A program made the translations under genes and the position numbers. A DNA stretch of 33,118 nt. Origin: Candidatus Phocaeicola excrementigallinarum (lineage in GTDB: Bacteria; Bacteroidota; Bacteroidia; Bacteroidales; Bacteroidaceae). Below, piece after piece: positions 7,488 to 15,462 of the stretch. Numbering within the stretch: position 1 is the stretch's first letter; every line of letters begins with the position of its first letter. The stretch spans positions 1 to 33,118 of the forward strand of contig DWVR01000030.1 in NCBI GenBank assembly GCA_019120125.1, given 5' to 3'. The notes beneath the pieces are model-generated. The model did not search any database and was not told the origin of the DNA. It saw nothing but the letters and a program-made list of their open reading frames with translations.

Positions 7488-8438
7488 TCAGTCGCTCATC
7501 TCGCGCAGCCGGCGCACTTGGCGTTGCAGGTCGTAAGGGTTGGTGCGTACCCCATCTTTCTTGAGGAAATCTTTCTGATGGCGGATGGAATCTTCCGCCT
7601 GCTTGCGGCGGATGTATTCATACAGATTGCCTTCACTCTCCGGATGTGAGGGCTTTTTTTTGTCCTTCGCTTTCCGTGGAAGAAGGGTATCTGTCGGGAT
7701 GTTGCCTGTCGGCAATGTGTCGGTCGCGGTGTGATGTCCGGTGCTGGCTGTGTCGGTCGCGGTGTTGGCCGGGAATACCAGTTTCGGATAGAAGTTGGGG
7801 ACTTTCAGGCTGTCTTCTCTTGTAGGCTTGTAGTCCTTGTAGGTTTTCCATGCGTTGGCGTGCTTGCGGTTGTGGGCCAGCGTCCGTCCATGTCGGCTGA
7901 GGTTGTTGTACAGGAACCCGATGAAGTCGAGTCCTCCGATGACGGCTCCTGCACCGAGCGGCCCTCCGGCTCTTCCTGCGGCACGTTCATAGCCTCTTCC
8001 CGGTGAGGGAGGTACGTTCTTTCCGTCGTCCTTGTAGTTCGCGGACGGGTTGATGGTCCACGAGATTTCCAGTTTTCGGGGACGACTTGTCACCAGCTTG
8101 TCGTAGATGGGATCTTCCCAATACCTGGTCCAGATGGTGTAAGGTTCAAAGCGGAACCAGTCCGCCGGTTTCCAGAGGATGGTCGTGTCAATCATGTTGC
8201 GCGGCATGCCTGTAATGTCCTTGAATTCCATCCATTTCTTCGATAAGGGGGCTTCTTTGGGAGTGGCTTCAGGAGTGCCGTTGAAATCGAATTGTATCAT
8301 CTTCACCGCGTCCATATTGAGACGTATTTCTTCCTTGTCTTTCTGCTCCTGCGCGTGGAAAGGCAATATTCCTGTCAGGCAATACAATGCGGAGACTGCC
8401 ATCCGGAACCGGTGTGTGTGGAAAGCGGGTATATTCAT
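7488..8438 (-). CDS. Exported Bacteroidales-specific protein (DUF4858-like)
   Basis: 316 residues starting at the ATG at 8438 (MNIPAFHTHRF). That ATG overlaps the upstream NlpC/P60 stop as ATGA, which suggests translational coupling and argues against the open extension to 8474. Residues 1-31 look like a signal peptide (MAVSALYCLTGILPFHAQ), so it is probably periplasmic or outer-membrane associated. The middle has aromatic-rich segments (WKPADWFRFEPYTIWTRYWED). Residues about 220-270 are low complexity Thr/Asp rich with TATDT repeats, then a basic stretch (KAKDKKKP) and a charged helical tail. It resembles DUF4858 proteins by memory; no function is known. The 17-bp direct repeat at 7716/7749 lies in the low-complexity segment. 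Confidence 0.75.
   Translation of the reverse strand: MNIPAFHTHRFRMAVSALYCLTGILPFHAQEQKDKEEIRLNMDAVKMIQFDFNGTPEATPKEAPLSKKWMEFKDITGMPRNMIDTTILWKPADWFRFEPYTIWTRYWEDPIYDKLVTSRPRKLEISWTINPSANYKDDGKNVPPSPGRGYERAAGRAGGPLGAGAVIGGLDFIGFLYNNLSRHGRTLAHNRKHANAWKTYKDYKPTREDSLKVPNFYPKLVFPANTATDTASTGHHTATDTLPTGNIPTDTLLPRKAKDKKKPSHPESEGNLYEYIRRKQAEDSIRHQKDFLKKDGVRTNPYDLQRQVRRLREMSD
7716..7765. repeat. 17-bp direct repeat inside the DUF4858-like gene
   Basis: TGTGTCGGTCGCGGTGT occurs at 7716-7732 and again at 7749-7765, 33 bp apart and therefore in frame. It encodes the repeated TATDT motif of the Thr/Asp-rich segment, so slippage could expand or contract the protein in 11-residue steps. Confidence 0.9.
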
Positions 8439-8965
8439 CTGTGTTTCCTCACTCTTCCTCCCTGCATCCAACATTTCTCATAGTACGGTTCGTCCAGACT
8501 GCTCACGATGACTCCCTGGCTGGAACTGGCATGGATGAACCGTCCTTGTTTCAGGTAGATGCCCACATGGTTGGCTTTTCTCTTCCGGCGCCCGTTGTGG
8601 AAGAACACAAGGTCTCCCTCGCGCAGATTGCGTTTGGCCACCCGGCTGCAGTTGTCCGTGCGCTGTTCATCCGAACTCCGCTTGAGTTTTTTATGGTATA
8701 CTTTCTTGTAGATGGCACAGGTAAGTCCCGAGCAGTCCACTCCCCGGCGGGAGCTGCCGCCGTAGCGGTAGGGGACTCCGATCCATTTCGCCGATTCGAT
8801 ATAAAGCTGGTGGTTGTCGTCAAGATCAATGTCCATGTCAAGGCTGATGGCCGCATGGGCCAGGTCCTGATAGTCCAATCGTGGCGCCGTTGTCTTGCAT
8901 GAGGACAATGTCAGCGCCACGACCGTGAATAGAATATATTTGGTATAATCAGACAGTCTGTACAT
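8435..8965 (-). CDS. NlpC/P60 family lipoprotein (C40 peptidase)
   Basis: 176 residues from the ATG at 8965 (MYRLSDYTKY). An open extension to 8989 is unlikely because the -7 promoter box at 8987-8994 overlaps it. A lipoprotein signal (ILFTVVALTLSSC, Cys23) places it in the envelope. The NlpC/P60 domain spans about 54-160 with catalytic Cys78 in RGVDCSGL, His133 in NHVGIY and His145 in RFIHASSS. The family hydrolyses peptidoglycan stem peptides, usually the D-Glu to diamino-acid bond. Its stop overlaps the start of the next gene by 4 bases, so the two proteins may act together at the cell wall. Confidence 0.93.
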   Translation of the reverse strand: MYRLSDYTKYILFTVVALTLSSCKTTAPRLDYQDLAHAAISLDMDIDLDDNHQLYIESAKWIGVPYRYGGSSRRGVDCSGLTCAIYKKVYHKKLKRSSDEQRTDNCSRVAKRNLREGDLVFFHNGRRKRKANHVGIYLKQGRFIHASSSQGVIVSSLDEPYYEKCWMQGGRVRKHR

Positions 8966-8986
8966 ATCCGGCGTTTTTTGTGGAGA

Positions 8987-8994
8987 CAAATGTA
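8987..8994 (-). promoter_or_regulatory. -7 box (TACATTTG) for the NlpC/P60 gene
   Basis: On the minus strand the box is TACATTTG, matching TAnnTTTG. It predicts a start of transcription about 15 bases before the ATG at 8965, and it decides between the two possible starts. The -33 element is not evident. Confidence 0.5.
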
Positions 8995-9042
8995 GAGAAA
9001 ATCTGTCTGCACTGTGCCGTTGTTTAGACTATTTAGAAAAAA

Positions 9043-9777
9043 TCAGTTTTCTTTTTCAGGCTCATCCGCCTCTTCCTTCCACTCAAAATAGCTTTCAAGC
9101 TCCTTCTCGGCGGCACGGTTTCCGTTGGGCAGGTCACGGATGATCACCCCGTGCTCGAGCAGGGCGACGCGTGAGCTGATCTCGATGGTGTGCAGCAGGT
9201 TGTGGCTGGAAACCAGGACGGTGGCCCCTGTAGTCTGGTTATATTCCTTAAGCAGGAACTTGAGCGCGGACTGTGAGGTGGGGTCAAGGAAATTAAACGG
9301 CTCGTCAAGGATGAGCAGAGACGGGTTATGGAGCATGGCTCCGATAATGCCGACTTTCTGCTTGTTTCCTGCCGAGAGGTTACGTATGTAGGTTTTCTGT
9401 CCCTTCACCTCTCCGTTCATGAACCGGTCAAAGCGTCCTACACGCTCGTCTACAGTAGCTTTGTCAAGCCCGTAAGCCTTGCCGATGAATTGGAAGTATT
9501 CATCGGGAGTCAGGTAGTCGATGAGGAAACTCTCGTCCATGTAGGCACCTACTGTCTCTTTCCACGATTCGTCCTTGCTGACATCGGTTCCGTCAATCAG
9601 TACATGTCCGTTGTCTGCTTTCAGCAGGTCGAGGGTCAGGCGGAAAAGGGTGGTTTTTCCGGCTCCGTTGTTGCCGACCAGTCCTAACATTTCGCCTTCC
9701 GCTATCTGATATTCAGAAATATTGACGGCGACTTTCTTTCCGTAGCATTTTCTCAGTTGTTCTATCTGTATTTTCAT
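9043..9777 (-). CDS. ABC transporter ATP-binding protein
   Basis: 244 residues, a complete ABC ATPase. Walker A GNNGAGKTT is at 35-43, the signature LSAGNKQ at 134-140 and Walker B LLILDEP at 154-160, followed by the H-loop region VLVSSHNL. The Q-loop area reads GAYMDES, with no glutamine in the usual place. The signature LSAGNKQKV is like that of gliding/bacitracin-export-type ABC proteins rather than importers. It is the third gene of a run M16 peptidase - DUF5687 permease - ATPase and lies 31 bases after the permease, its probable membrane partner. The exported substrate is unknown. Confidence 0.95.
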   Translation of the reverse strand: MKIQIEQLRKCYGKKVAVNISEYQIAEGEMLGLVGNNGAGKTTLFRLTLDLLKADNGHVLIDGTDVSKDESWKETVGAYMDESFLIDYLTPDEYFQFIGKAYGLDKATVDERVGRFDRFMNGEVKGQKTYIRNLSAGNKQKVGIIGAMLHNPSLLILDEPFNFLDPTSQSALKFLLKEYNQTTGATVLVSSHNLLHTIEISSRVALLEHGVIIRDLPNGNRAAEKELESYFEWKEEADEPEKEN

Positions 9778-9808
9778 GTTTGTTGAAGTAACTGTTTGTT
9801 TATATATT

Positions 9809-11299
9809 TCACCTTGTTTCTCTCAAACTCTCCATGATTCTGTAGCGTTTGGTCATAATCTGGCGGTAGATGGCTCCGAGCCAAATCGGTTGGAGGAGTA
9901 TTCCCGCAAGACCGGCGGCGAGACAGATCCAGTTGCCGGTCTCTTCACCTACAATGATTGTCAGGCCTTTGCACAGTAGAATAGGGAGGAACAAAGCTGC
10001 GATTACTGTTACCGACTGATATGCGGAATTCCATTGTCCTTTTCCCCATAGGGAAGCTGTCAGCGGAGCGGTCTTGTCGTTGAACATGGCCAGACACATC
10101 AGCATGGGAAGTGTGATTCCTGCCGTGAAGAAGAACTGGCCGGCCACATAAGCGAAAGAAAGGTTACTCCAGATGCAGGAAGGCAACAGGCAGACCAACG
10201 GGATGACCAGCAGCAGGCAGTGCAGGTAGTATTTTCCTTTCAGCAGGTTATAAAGCGAGCCTTTGCGGGCCATGATTCCGTCAAGATAGTTCCCTTCGTA
10301 AGCCATGACGCGCGAGAGGATGGCTACACCGTAAGAACAGTAGCAGTAGACGCAATAGAAATAAATGATGAACGGTGATTCGGCAAACTGGCCTCCGTGG
10401 ACCATTCCGAACAGCATGGCCGCGAACAGCAGGATACATACTGTAAGTGTCTTGAAGTTGGCGCTTGCCGCCTTGTTGCGGAAAATGAGTTTCAGCTCCA
10501 GACGCATGTATTCGCCGGTCTCTCCGAACTTGTCCATCCATCCGTACTGGCTCACATGCTTCAGTCGGGTGTCTTGTTTGCGTGAAAGCTCGTTATAGAT
10601 GGCCTCATACTGGATACGGCTGTTCAAGTACCAGAGAATGGCTATTGCCGTGAGCAAGGACAGATATGTCGGCAGATTCCAGCGGATCATTCCGTCGCCG
10701 AGCCACATGCTTGTCTCGCTTACTATTCCGTTGGCGGACAGCTCGAGCACAAGCAGTCCTCCGTAAAACAGGATGGGAAGCAGAATCCAGAAAATGTGCG
10801 CGCGCATCAACGTGCGGACCATTACGGACCAATAGGCGTTCATCACCATCATCAGCCATATTCCGAACGCATATCCCATGACCCCGCCGATACCGTAGAA
10901 TCGGGTGACGGTCATGATTCCGAACGGGACGAAGAGGAAAAGCCAGAACAGGTTGAAAGACTTCAGTCCTGTTTGCAGAAGCAGCACGTTCATGAGCTTC
11001 TGTTTCGGGATGGGAAGGAGCAGGTAGGGCTTGATTTCCTGTGAAGGCAGCGGAAGCATGAACCTGATGAGAAAATCAATGAACAGGAAAATGGACAGCC
11101 CGCAGTTCAATACATCGTAGGCTTCGAGGTGCGAGACCTCCTTAAACGCAATGGACAGCGATACCCCGATGAAAACGAGGTATGCTGCCCAGAATGCGAC
11201 GAACAGGTAGACCAGTGCCTTGGCGTAGCGGTTCTTGTCGTAGATGGAACTTCGCCGCTCTGCCAGGCGCTGGTTGTGTCGGATTGTTTTCAGTAACAT
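9809..11299 (-). CDS. DUF5687 family ABC transporter permease
   Basis: 496 residues, strongly hydrophobic with about 10-12 predicted membrane segments. Examples are LVYLFVAFWAAYLVFIGVSL, VLNCGLSIFLFIDFLIRFML, FNLFWLFLFVPFGIMTV and IWLMMVMNAYWSVMV; others lie towards the C-terminus, including ALFLPILLCKGLTIIV and LAAGLAGILLQPIWLGAI. A short basic N-terminus (RHNQRLAERRSSIYDKNRYAK) precedes the first segment. This matches the Bacteroidota DUF5687 permeases that pair with an ABC ATPase, as here with the gene at 9043-9777. It lies only 6 bases after the M16 peptidase stop, so the three are probably co-transcribed. No substrate can be named. Confidence 0.85.
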   Translation of the reverse strand: MLLKTIRHNQRLAERRSSIYDKNRYAKALVYLFVAFWAAYLVFIGVSLSIAFKEVSHLEAYDVLNCGLSIFLFIDFLIRFMLPLPSQEIKPYLLLPIPKQKLMNVLLLQTGLKSFNLFWLFLFVPFGIMTVTRFYGIGGVMGYAFGIWLMMVMNAYWSVMVRTLMRAHIFWILLPILFYGGLLVLELSANGIVSETSMWLGDGMIRWNLPTYLSLLTAIAILWYLNSRIQYEAIYNELSRKQDTRLKHVSQYGWMDKFGETGEYMRLELKLIFRNKAASANFKTLTVCILLFAAMLFGMVHGGQFAESPFIIYFYCVYCYCSYGVAILSRVMAYEGNYLDGIMARKGSLYNLLKGKYYLHCLLLVIPLVCLLPSCIWSNLSFAYVAGQFFFTAGITLPMLMCLAMFNDKTAPLTASLWGKGQWNSAYQSVTVIAALFLPILLCKGLTIIVGEETGNWICLAAGLAGILLQPIWLGAIYRQIMTKRYRIMESLRETR

Positions 11300-11305
11300 G
11301 ATTTC

Positions 11306-14122
11306 TTATTTTTGTGCCGGTGAACTCATGCTGACTTCAATCTGGTTGTTCTGGCCGAAGAACGCCTTGGCAAAGGCTTTCAGGTCGGCGACTGTGATGC
11401 TCTTTACCGTATCCTCATAGCCGGTGTTCATGTCAAGTCCGTCCCAGTAATATTCCTGAAGCATGCTTGTCCAATAACCGTTTTCCTTCTGGTTTTCCTG
11501 ATAGGTCTTCAGCATGTATTCCTTTACCTTGTCCAGGTTTTCTTCCTTCGGACCTTGGGCGATGAAGTCATTGATGCCTTTTTTTATCAGTTTCACCATG
11601 TCGGCGCGGCGTGCCGGGTCGGTGTCGAAATAGATCTGCATTACACCTTCTTCATCAGGATATTTGGAAAGTGAACCCTGGCAGATCACTCCGTATGTGC
11701 CTCCCGCTTCCTCACGCACGGTCTGGGTGTAGAGGATGTCAAGCAGCTGGTCGGTCATGCTCATCAGGATGTTGTTCTTCTGTGTGTAGGGACATTTGCC
11801 GCTGCTCACGAGTATCACGCTGGATTTCGGTGTCTCCATCGCACGGGTGAAGTTGTTGTCATACAGTCCTGTACGGATGTCCATGTCCGGATCTCGGAAG
11901 CTCTCCTGGCGCTTGATGGCAGGCAGGCCTCCCAGATACTGCTCGATAAGCGGAGTGGCTGTGGCCAGGTCGATGTTTCCTACCAGGATGAAGGTGAAGT
12001 CGCTTGCGTCGGCGAAACGGTCCTTGTAAAGTGCCATCACCTTGTTGTAGTCGATCTTGTCAAGCATTTCGGCCTGCAGGTCGATGGCGCGCGGATGGTT
12101 GTTGTAGAGGGCTACTCTCAACGTATCGCTGAACGCGGACATGGGGTTGGCTTCCTGATTGCTCAAAGCGGCCTTGTTGCGCTGAATGAACGAGGTGTAG
12201 GCTTCCTGGTCCATGCGGGGCGCGGTGAAACGCAGGTACGTGAGCTGGAACATGGTCTCCAGGTCCTTCGGCGAGCAACTGCCTGACAGCCCTTCTGTAA
12301 GCGTGCCCACATAGGCGTTGGCTGAGGCCACTTTCCCGGCAAGCACCTTGTCGAGGTCGACACTGCTGAAGTTGCCCAGGCCGCCGACGGATACAATGTC
12401 GTCGAGCATGGCGAACTGAAGTACGTCGCTGTCCTTGAATAAAGAGTTTCCGCCCGGACTGTAGGCTCTCATGCGGATCTCATCGGCCTTGAAGTCGGTC
12501 GGCTTCACGATAACACGTACGCCGTTGCTCAGTGTCAGGATGGTGGAACCGAACTGTCCCTGTTCTGTACTTGCCACTTTTCCGCCCTGAGGCTTCTCTT
12601 TCATCAGCGGCTCGTTGGAAACCTTGTCCACATACGGCTCTAGCTTTTCGGCGCGTACCTTGTCGATGATTCCTTTCAGCTCGGCCTCGGTAGGATATTT
12701 CATCCCGTCTTTCTCGGGACAGAACACGCTGAGCACGATGTTGTTTTCCTTGATGAGCTGTTTCATGAACTCGTTGACTGCCTCTACCGGGATGTTGGGA
12801 GCTATCTGGCTCATGATGGCATATTCGTTTTCAATACCCGGAATCGGCTCGTTGTCGATGAAATGTCTTACATACTTCTGCACGTATGCGTCTGTCTTCT
12901 GTTTGTCGCGCTCGTTGTATGCCACTTCAAGCATCCTCAGATAGTCGGCTTTGGCACGGGCGTATTCGCTGGCGGTGAATCCGAACCGGCGCACCCGTTC
13001 GATCTCTTCCATCAATGTCTTGGTTGAGGTCAGGATTCCGTCCTCCTTCGCCACAGCCAGTCCGATGAAGGCCGATTTGGTCTTGGCCAGCAGGAAGTCT
13101 CCGTCACCGGCCGCAGCCTGGATGAAGGGCGGATCGGCCTGCTGGGTCAGCTCGTTCAGACGGGCGTTGAGCATGTTCTCGATCATCGACTTCATGTAGC
13201 CCACCATGAGATAGCCCATGTTGCCCTTCTGGTCGTTGGGAATAGCGTCGTGTTTGTGGAAGAGGTAGATGACGGGCACTGGCTGTTCCTTGTCCTTGGC
13301 GATAGCGATGATGGGCTCCTCGTTGTCGGGCACGGGGAAATACTCGCGCTTGGCTGCGTTGTCGGGCATTTCGATGGGGGAGAACAGCGTCTTGATTTTC
13401 TGTTCGATCTGGTCTACGTCGATGTCGCCCACCACGATGATTCCCTGCTGGTCGGGGCGGTACCATTTCTCGTAATAGTCGCGCAATGCCTGGTAGGGGA
13501 AGTTGTCCACTACCTCCATGGTACCGATAGGCAGACGGTAGGCGTATTTGCTGTCCTTATAGATGACGGGGAACACTTTCTCGTACATGCGCATCATGGC
13601 TCCCATGCTGGTGCGCCATTCTTCGTGGATCACACCGCGCTCCTTGTCTATTTCTTCCGGGGCGAGGGTCAGGTCGTTCGCCCAGTCGTGCAGGATAAGC
13701 AGGCAGGAGTCCACAAGTCCTTCGCGTACCGGTACGTTCGTGATGTTGTATACCGTCTCGTCAATCGAAGTGTAGGCGTTGAGGTTGGCTCCGAACTTCA
13801 CGCCGTTCTTCTCAAGATACTCGCGGAGCAGGTTGCCGGGAAAATTGGTGGTTCCGTTAAAACACATGTGCTCGAGGAAGTGTGCCAGACCGCGCTGGTT
13901 GTCGTCCTCAAGAATGGAGCCCACTTTCTGTGCGATGTAGAAGTCTGCCTGATTGTCGGGCAGTTCGTTGTGGCGGATGTAATAGGTGAGTCCGTTGTCG
14001 AGTTTACCGATACGCACGTTCGGGTCGACCGGAACGGGAGGCATTTGCTGTTGGGCGGATGCCAAGGCCGCGCTGCCTAAGAGAAAGGCTGCGGCGAATG
14101 TTTTTCTGAAAAAACTTTTCAT
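11306..14122 (-). CDS. M16 family zinc metallopeptidase (insulinase/PqqL-like), exported
   Basis: 938 residues, a full two-half M16 peptidase. The signal peptide ends near residue 23 (AAFLLGSAALASAQ), giving a periplasmic protein. The inverted zinc motif HFLEH is at 81-85 (His81, Glu84, His85), and the distal zinc-ligand Glu fits E161 in ERGVIHEEW, about 76 residues later as in pitrilysins. The second half (about 510-938) is the inactive M16 clamshell domain with an R/Y-type substrate pocket (GGTYGVICQGSL). Length and layout match PqqL-like enzymes. It is followed 6 bases later by an ABC permease and then an ATPase, so it may process what that transporter handles (inference). Upstream lies a 133-base gap with a possible folded RNA (14148-14235). 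Confidence 0.95.
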   Translation of the reverse strand: MKSFFRKTFAAAFLLGSAALASAQQQMPPVPVDPNVRIGKLDNGLTYYIRHNELPDNQADFYIAQKVGSILEDDNQRGLAHFLEHMCFNGTTNFPGNLLREYLEKNGVKFGANLNAYTSIDETVYNITNVPVREGLVDSCLLILHDWANDLTLAPEEIDKERGVIHEEWRTSMGAMMRMYEKVFPVIYKDSKYAYRLPIGTMEVVDNFPYQALRDYYEKWYRPDQQGIIVVGDIDVDQIEQKIKTLFSPIEMPDNAAKREYFPVPDNEEPIIAIAKDKEQPVPVIYLFHKHDAIPNDQKGNMGYLMVGYMKSMIENMLNARLNELTQQADPPFIQAAAGDGDFLLAKTKSAFIGLAVAKEDGILTSTKTLMEEIERVRRFGFTASEYARAKADYLRMLEVAYNERDKQKTDAYVQKYVRHFIDNEPIPGIENEYAIMSQIAPNIPVEAVNEFMKQLIKENNIVLSVFCPEKDGMKYPTEAELKGIIDKVRAEKLEPYVDKVSNEPLMKEKPQGGKVASTEQGQFGSTILTLSNGVRVIVKPTDFKADEIRMRAYSPGGNSLFKDSDVLQFAMLDDIVSVGGLGNFSSVDLDKVLAGKVASANAYVGTLTEGLSGSCSPKDLETMFQLTYLRFTAPRMDQEAYTSFIQRNKAALSNQEANPMSAFSDTLRVALYNNHPRAIDLQAEMLDKIDYNKVMALYKDRFADASDFTFILVGNIDLATATPLIEQYLGGLPAIKRQESFRDPDMDIRTGLYDNNFTRAMETPKSSVILVSSGKCPYTQKNNILMSMTDQLLDILYTQTVREEAGGTYGVICQGSLSKYPDEEGVMQIYFDTDPARRADMVKLIKKGINDFIAQGPKEENLDKVKEYMLKTYQENQKENGYWTSMLQEYYWDGLDMNTGYEDTVKSITVADLKAFAKAFFGQNNQIEVSMSSPAQK

Positions 14123-14147
14123 GTTCGTTTAAGTTATGTTTATGCGT

Positions 14148-14235
14148 GGTTCCCGTCACAAGGACTGTACGGATCGGCATTGTTGCCGTGTGTGTTTTGA
14201 GAAACGGGAATTCGTGTCATTCCGTGGCGGGAACC
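14148..14235 (-). other. Candidate structured RNA element between trxB and the M16 gene
   Basis: GGTTCCCGTCAC at 14148-14159 pairs with GTGGCGGGAACC at 14224-14235: 12-base arms, 11 of 12 complementary. Read in the M16 direction, the enclosed 64 bases hold three small hairpins: GGAAT/ATTCC, GTTT/AAAC and CGGCA-ACAA-TGCCG. The whole could fold into a multi-branched leader ending 25 bases before the M16 ATG at 14122. Alternatively it is a tiny element with terminal inverted repeats. No known riboswitch is recognised. Confidence 0.35.
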
Positions 14236-14255
14236 TAAGGTTTTGCTTCGTTTGG

Positions 14256-15203
14256 TTACAGCATTCCTTGGGCCGACAAATATCTTTCGGCCTCGATGGC
14301 CGCCTTGCATCCGCTTCCGGCTGCGGTGACAGCCTGGCGGTAGTGGGGGTCGGCCACATCGCCTGCCGCGAACACTCCCGGTATTCCGGTGCGGGGCGTG
14401 TTCCCTTCCGTGATGATGTATCCCGTCTCATCGGTCTTTACCCAAGGTTTGAAGATGTCTGAGTTCGGCTTGTGTCCGATGGCCAGGAAAAATCCGTCGA
14501 TGGGCACGTCGTAACGTTCCTCGTCGGGCTCGCCCATGCGTTTCACCACGTGCATTCCTTCCACGCCGTTGTCGCCATAAAGTCCCACGGCATTGTGTTC
14601 AAAGAGCACGGTGATGTTCGGATGGTTCATGACACGTTCCTGCATGATCTTCGACGCGCGCAGATAGGGCTTGCGCACCACCATATATACCTTTCCGGCA
14701 AGTCCGGCCAGATAGATGGCTTCCTCGCAGGCGGTGTCTCCGCCGCCTACCACCGCCACTGTCTTCTTGCGGTAGAAGAATCCGTCGCAGGTGGCGCAGG
14801 CGCTCACCCCCATGCCGGCATATTTCTTCTCGTCCTCCAGTCCCAGATACTTTGCGGTGGCTCCGGTGGAGATGATGACCGTGTCGGCGGTGATTTCTTT
14901 CTCTTCATCGATGATGAATGTGTAAGGAGCCTTGCTGAGGTCGGCCTTTGTGACGATACCTCCACGGATGTCTGCCCCGAAACGTTCCGCCTGCCGGCGT
15001 AGGTCGTCCATCAGAACGGGTCCCGTGACACCGTCCGGATAGCCGGGGAAATTTTCAACTTCGGTCGTGATGGTCAGCTGTCCGCCCGGCTGGATGCCTT
15101 CGTATACCACGGGAGCGATGTTCGCGCGTCCGGTATAGATGGCGGCCGTGTATCCGGCGGGACCTGAGCCGATAATCAAGCATTTTACATGTTCTGTTGC
15201 CAT
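14256..15203 (-). CDS. trxB: Thioredoxin-disulfide reductase
   Basis: 315 residues, the standard low-molecular-weight TrxB. It transfers electrons from NADPH via FAD to thioredoxin in the cytoplasm. The FAD-binding GSGPAG is at 12-17, the redox pair C136-A-T-C139 sits in SACATCDGFF, and the NADPH-binding VGGGDTACE is at 152-160. The C-terminal FAD motif reads GVFAAGDVADPHYRQAVTAAGSGC. It reads toward the M16 gene with a 133-base gap. A -7 box (TATTTTTG) sits at 15267-15274, giving a leader of about 55-60 bases. Confidence 0.97.
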   Translation of the reverse strand: MATEHVKCLIIGSGPAGYTAAIYTGRANIAPVVYEGIQPGGQLTITTEVENFPGYPDGVTGPVLMDDLRRQAERFGADIRGGIVTKADLSKAPYTFIIDEEKEITADTVIISTGATAKYLGLEDEKKYAGMGVSACATCDGFFYRKKTVAVVGGGDTACEEAIYLAGLAGKVYMVVRKPYLRASKIMQERVMNHPNITVLFEHNAVGLYGDNGVEGMHVVKRMGEPDEERYDVPIDGFFLAIGHKPNSDIFKPWVKTDETGYIITEGNTPRTGIPGVFAAGDVADPHYRQAVTAAGSGCKAAIEAERYLSAQGML

Positions 15204-15462
15204 AATTACGTTTTTTATATGTTTTTAATATTTCGTTTTTTCTCTTTATGTCGGGAAAAAGCAAGACAAAAATATACTTTTTCTTCGATTCCGTGAATAG
15301 TCCGTCGTGTTTTCTGTAAAATAATAGGATAAAACGCAGAATAAGACGAATTTGAGCATTCTTACTAACGGTCATAGAGTTTGGTTCCGGGTGGCACAGA
15401 ATGGTACAAGGGCGGAAAAACGGATTTAGGCGGATTGCAGTAGAAGATACACATCCAAACCA
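15204..15462. other. Intergenic region between trxB and a decayed aldo/keto reductase
   Basis: The first about 160 bases are AT-rich and hold the trxB promoter region. The rest (15380-15462) shows no reading frame or repeat that I can support. The sequence TATCTTTG on the plus strand at 15502-15509, just inside the pseudogene tail, is an orphan -7-like box. Confidence 0.5.
15267..15274 (-). promoter_or_regulatory. -7 box (TATTTTTG) for trxB
   Basis: On the minus strand TATTTTTG matches TAnnTTTG. It is 64 bases upstream of the trxB ATG at 15203. No convincing -33 box is seen. Confidence 0.4.

Noticed and set aside
13250..14080. 276-codon open frame antisense to the M16 gene
   Set aside because: Shadow of a conserved peptidase region; Val/His-rich composition, no start context or neighbours in that direction.
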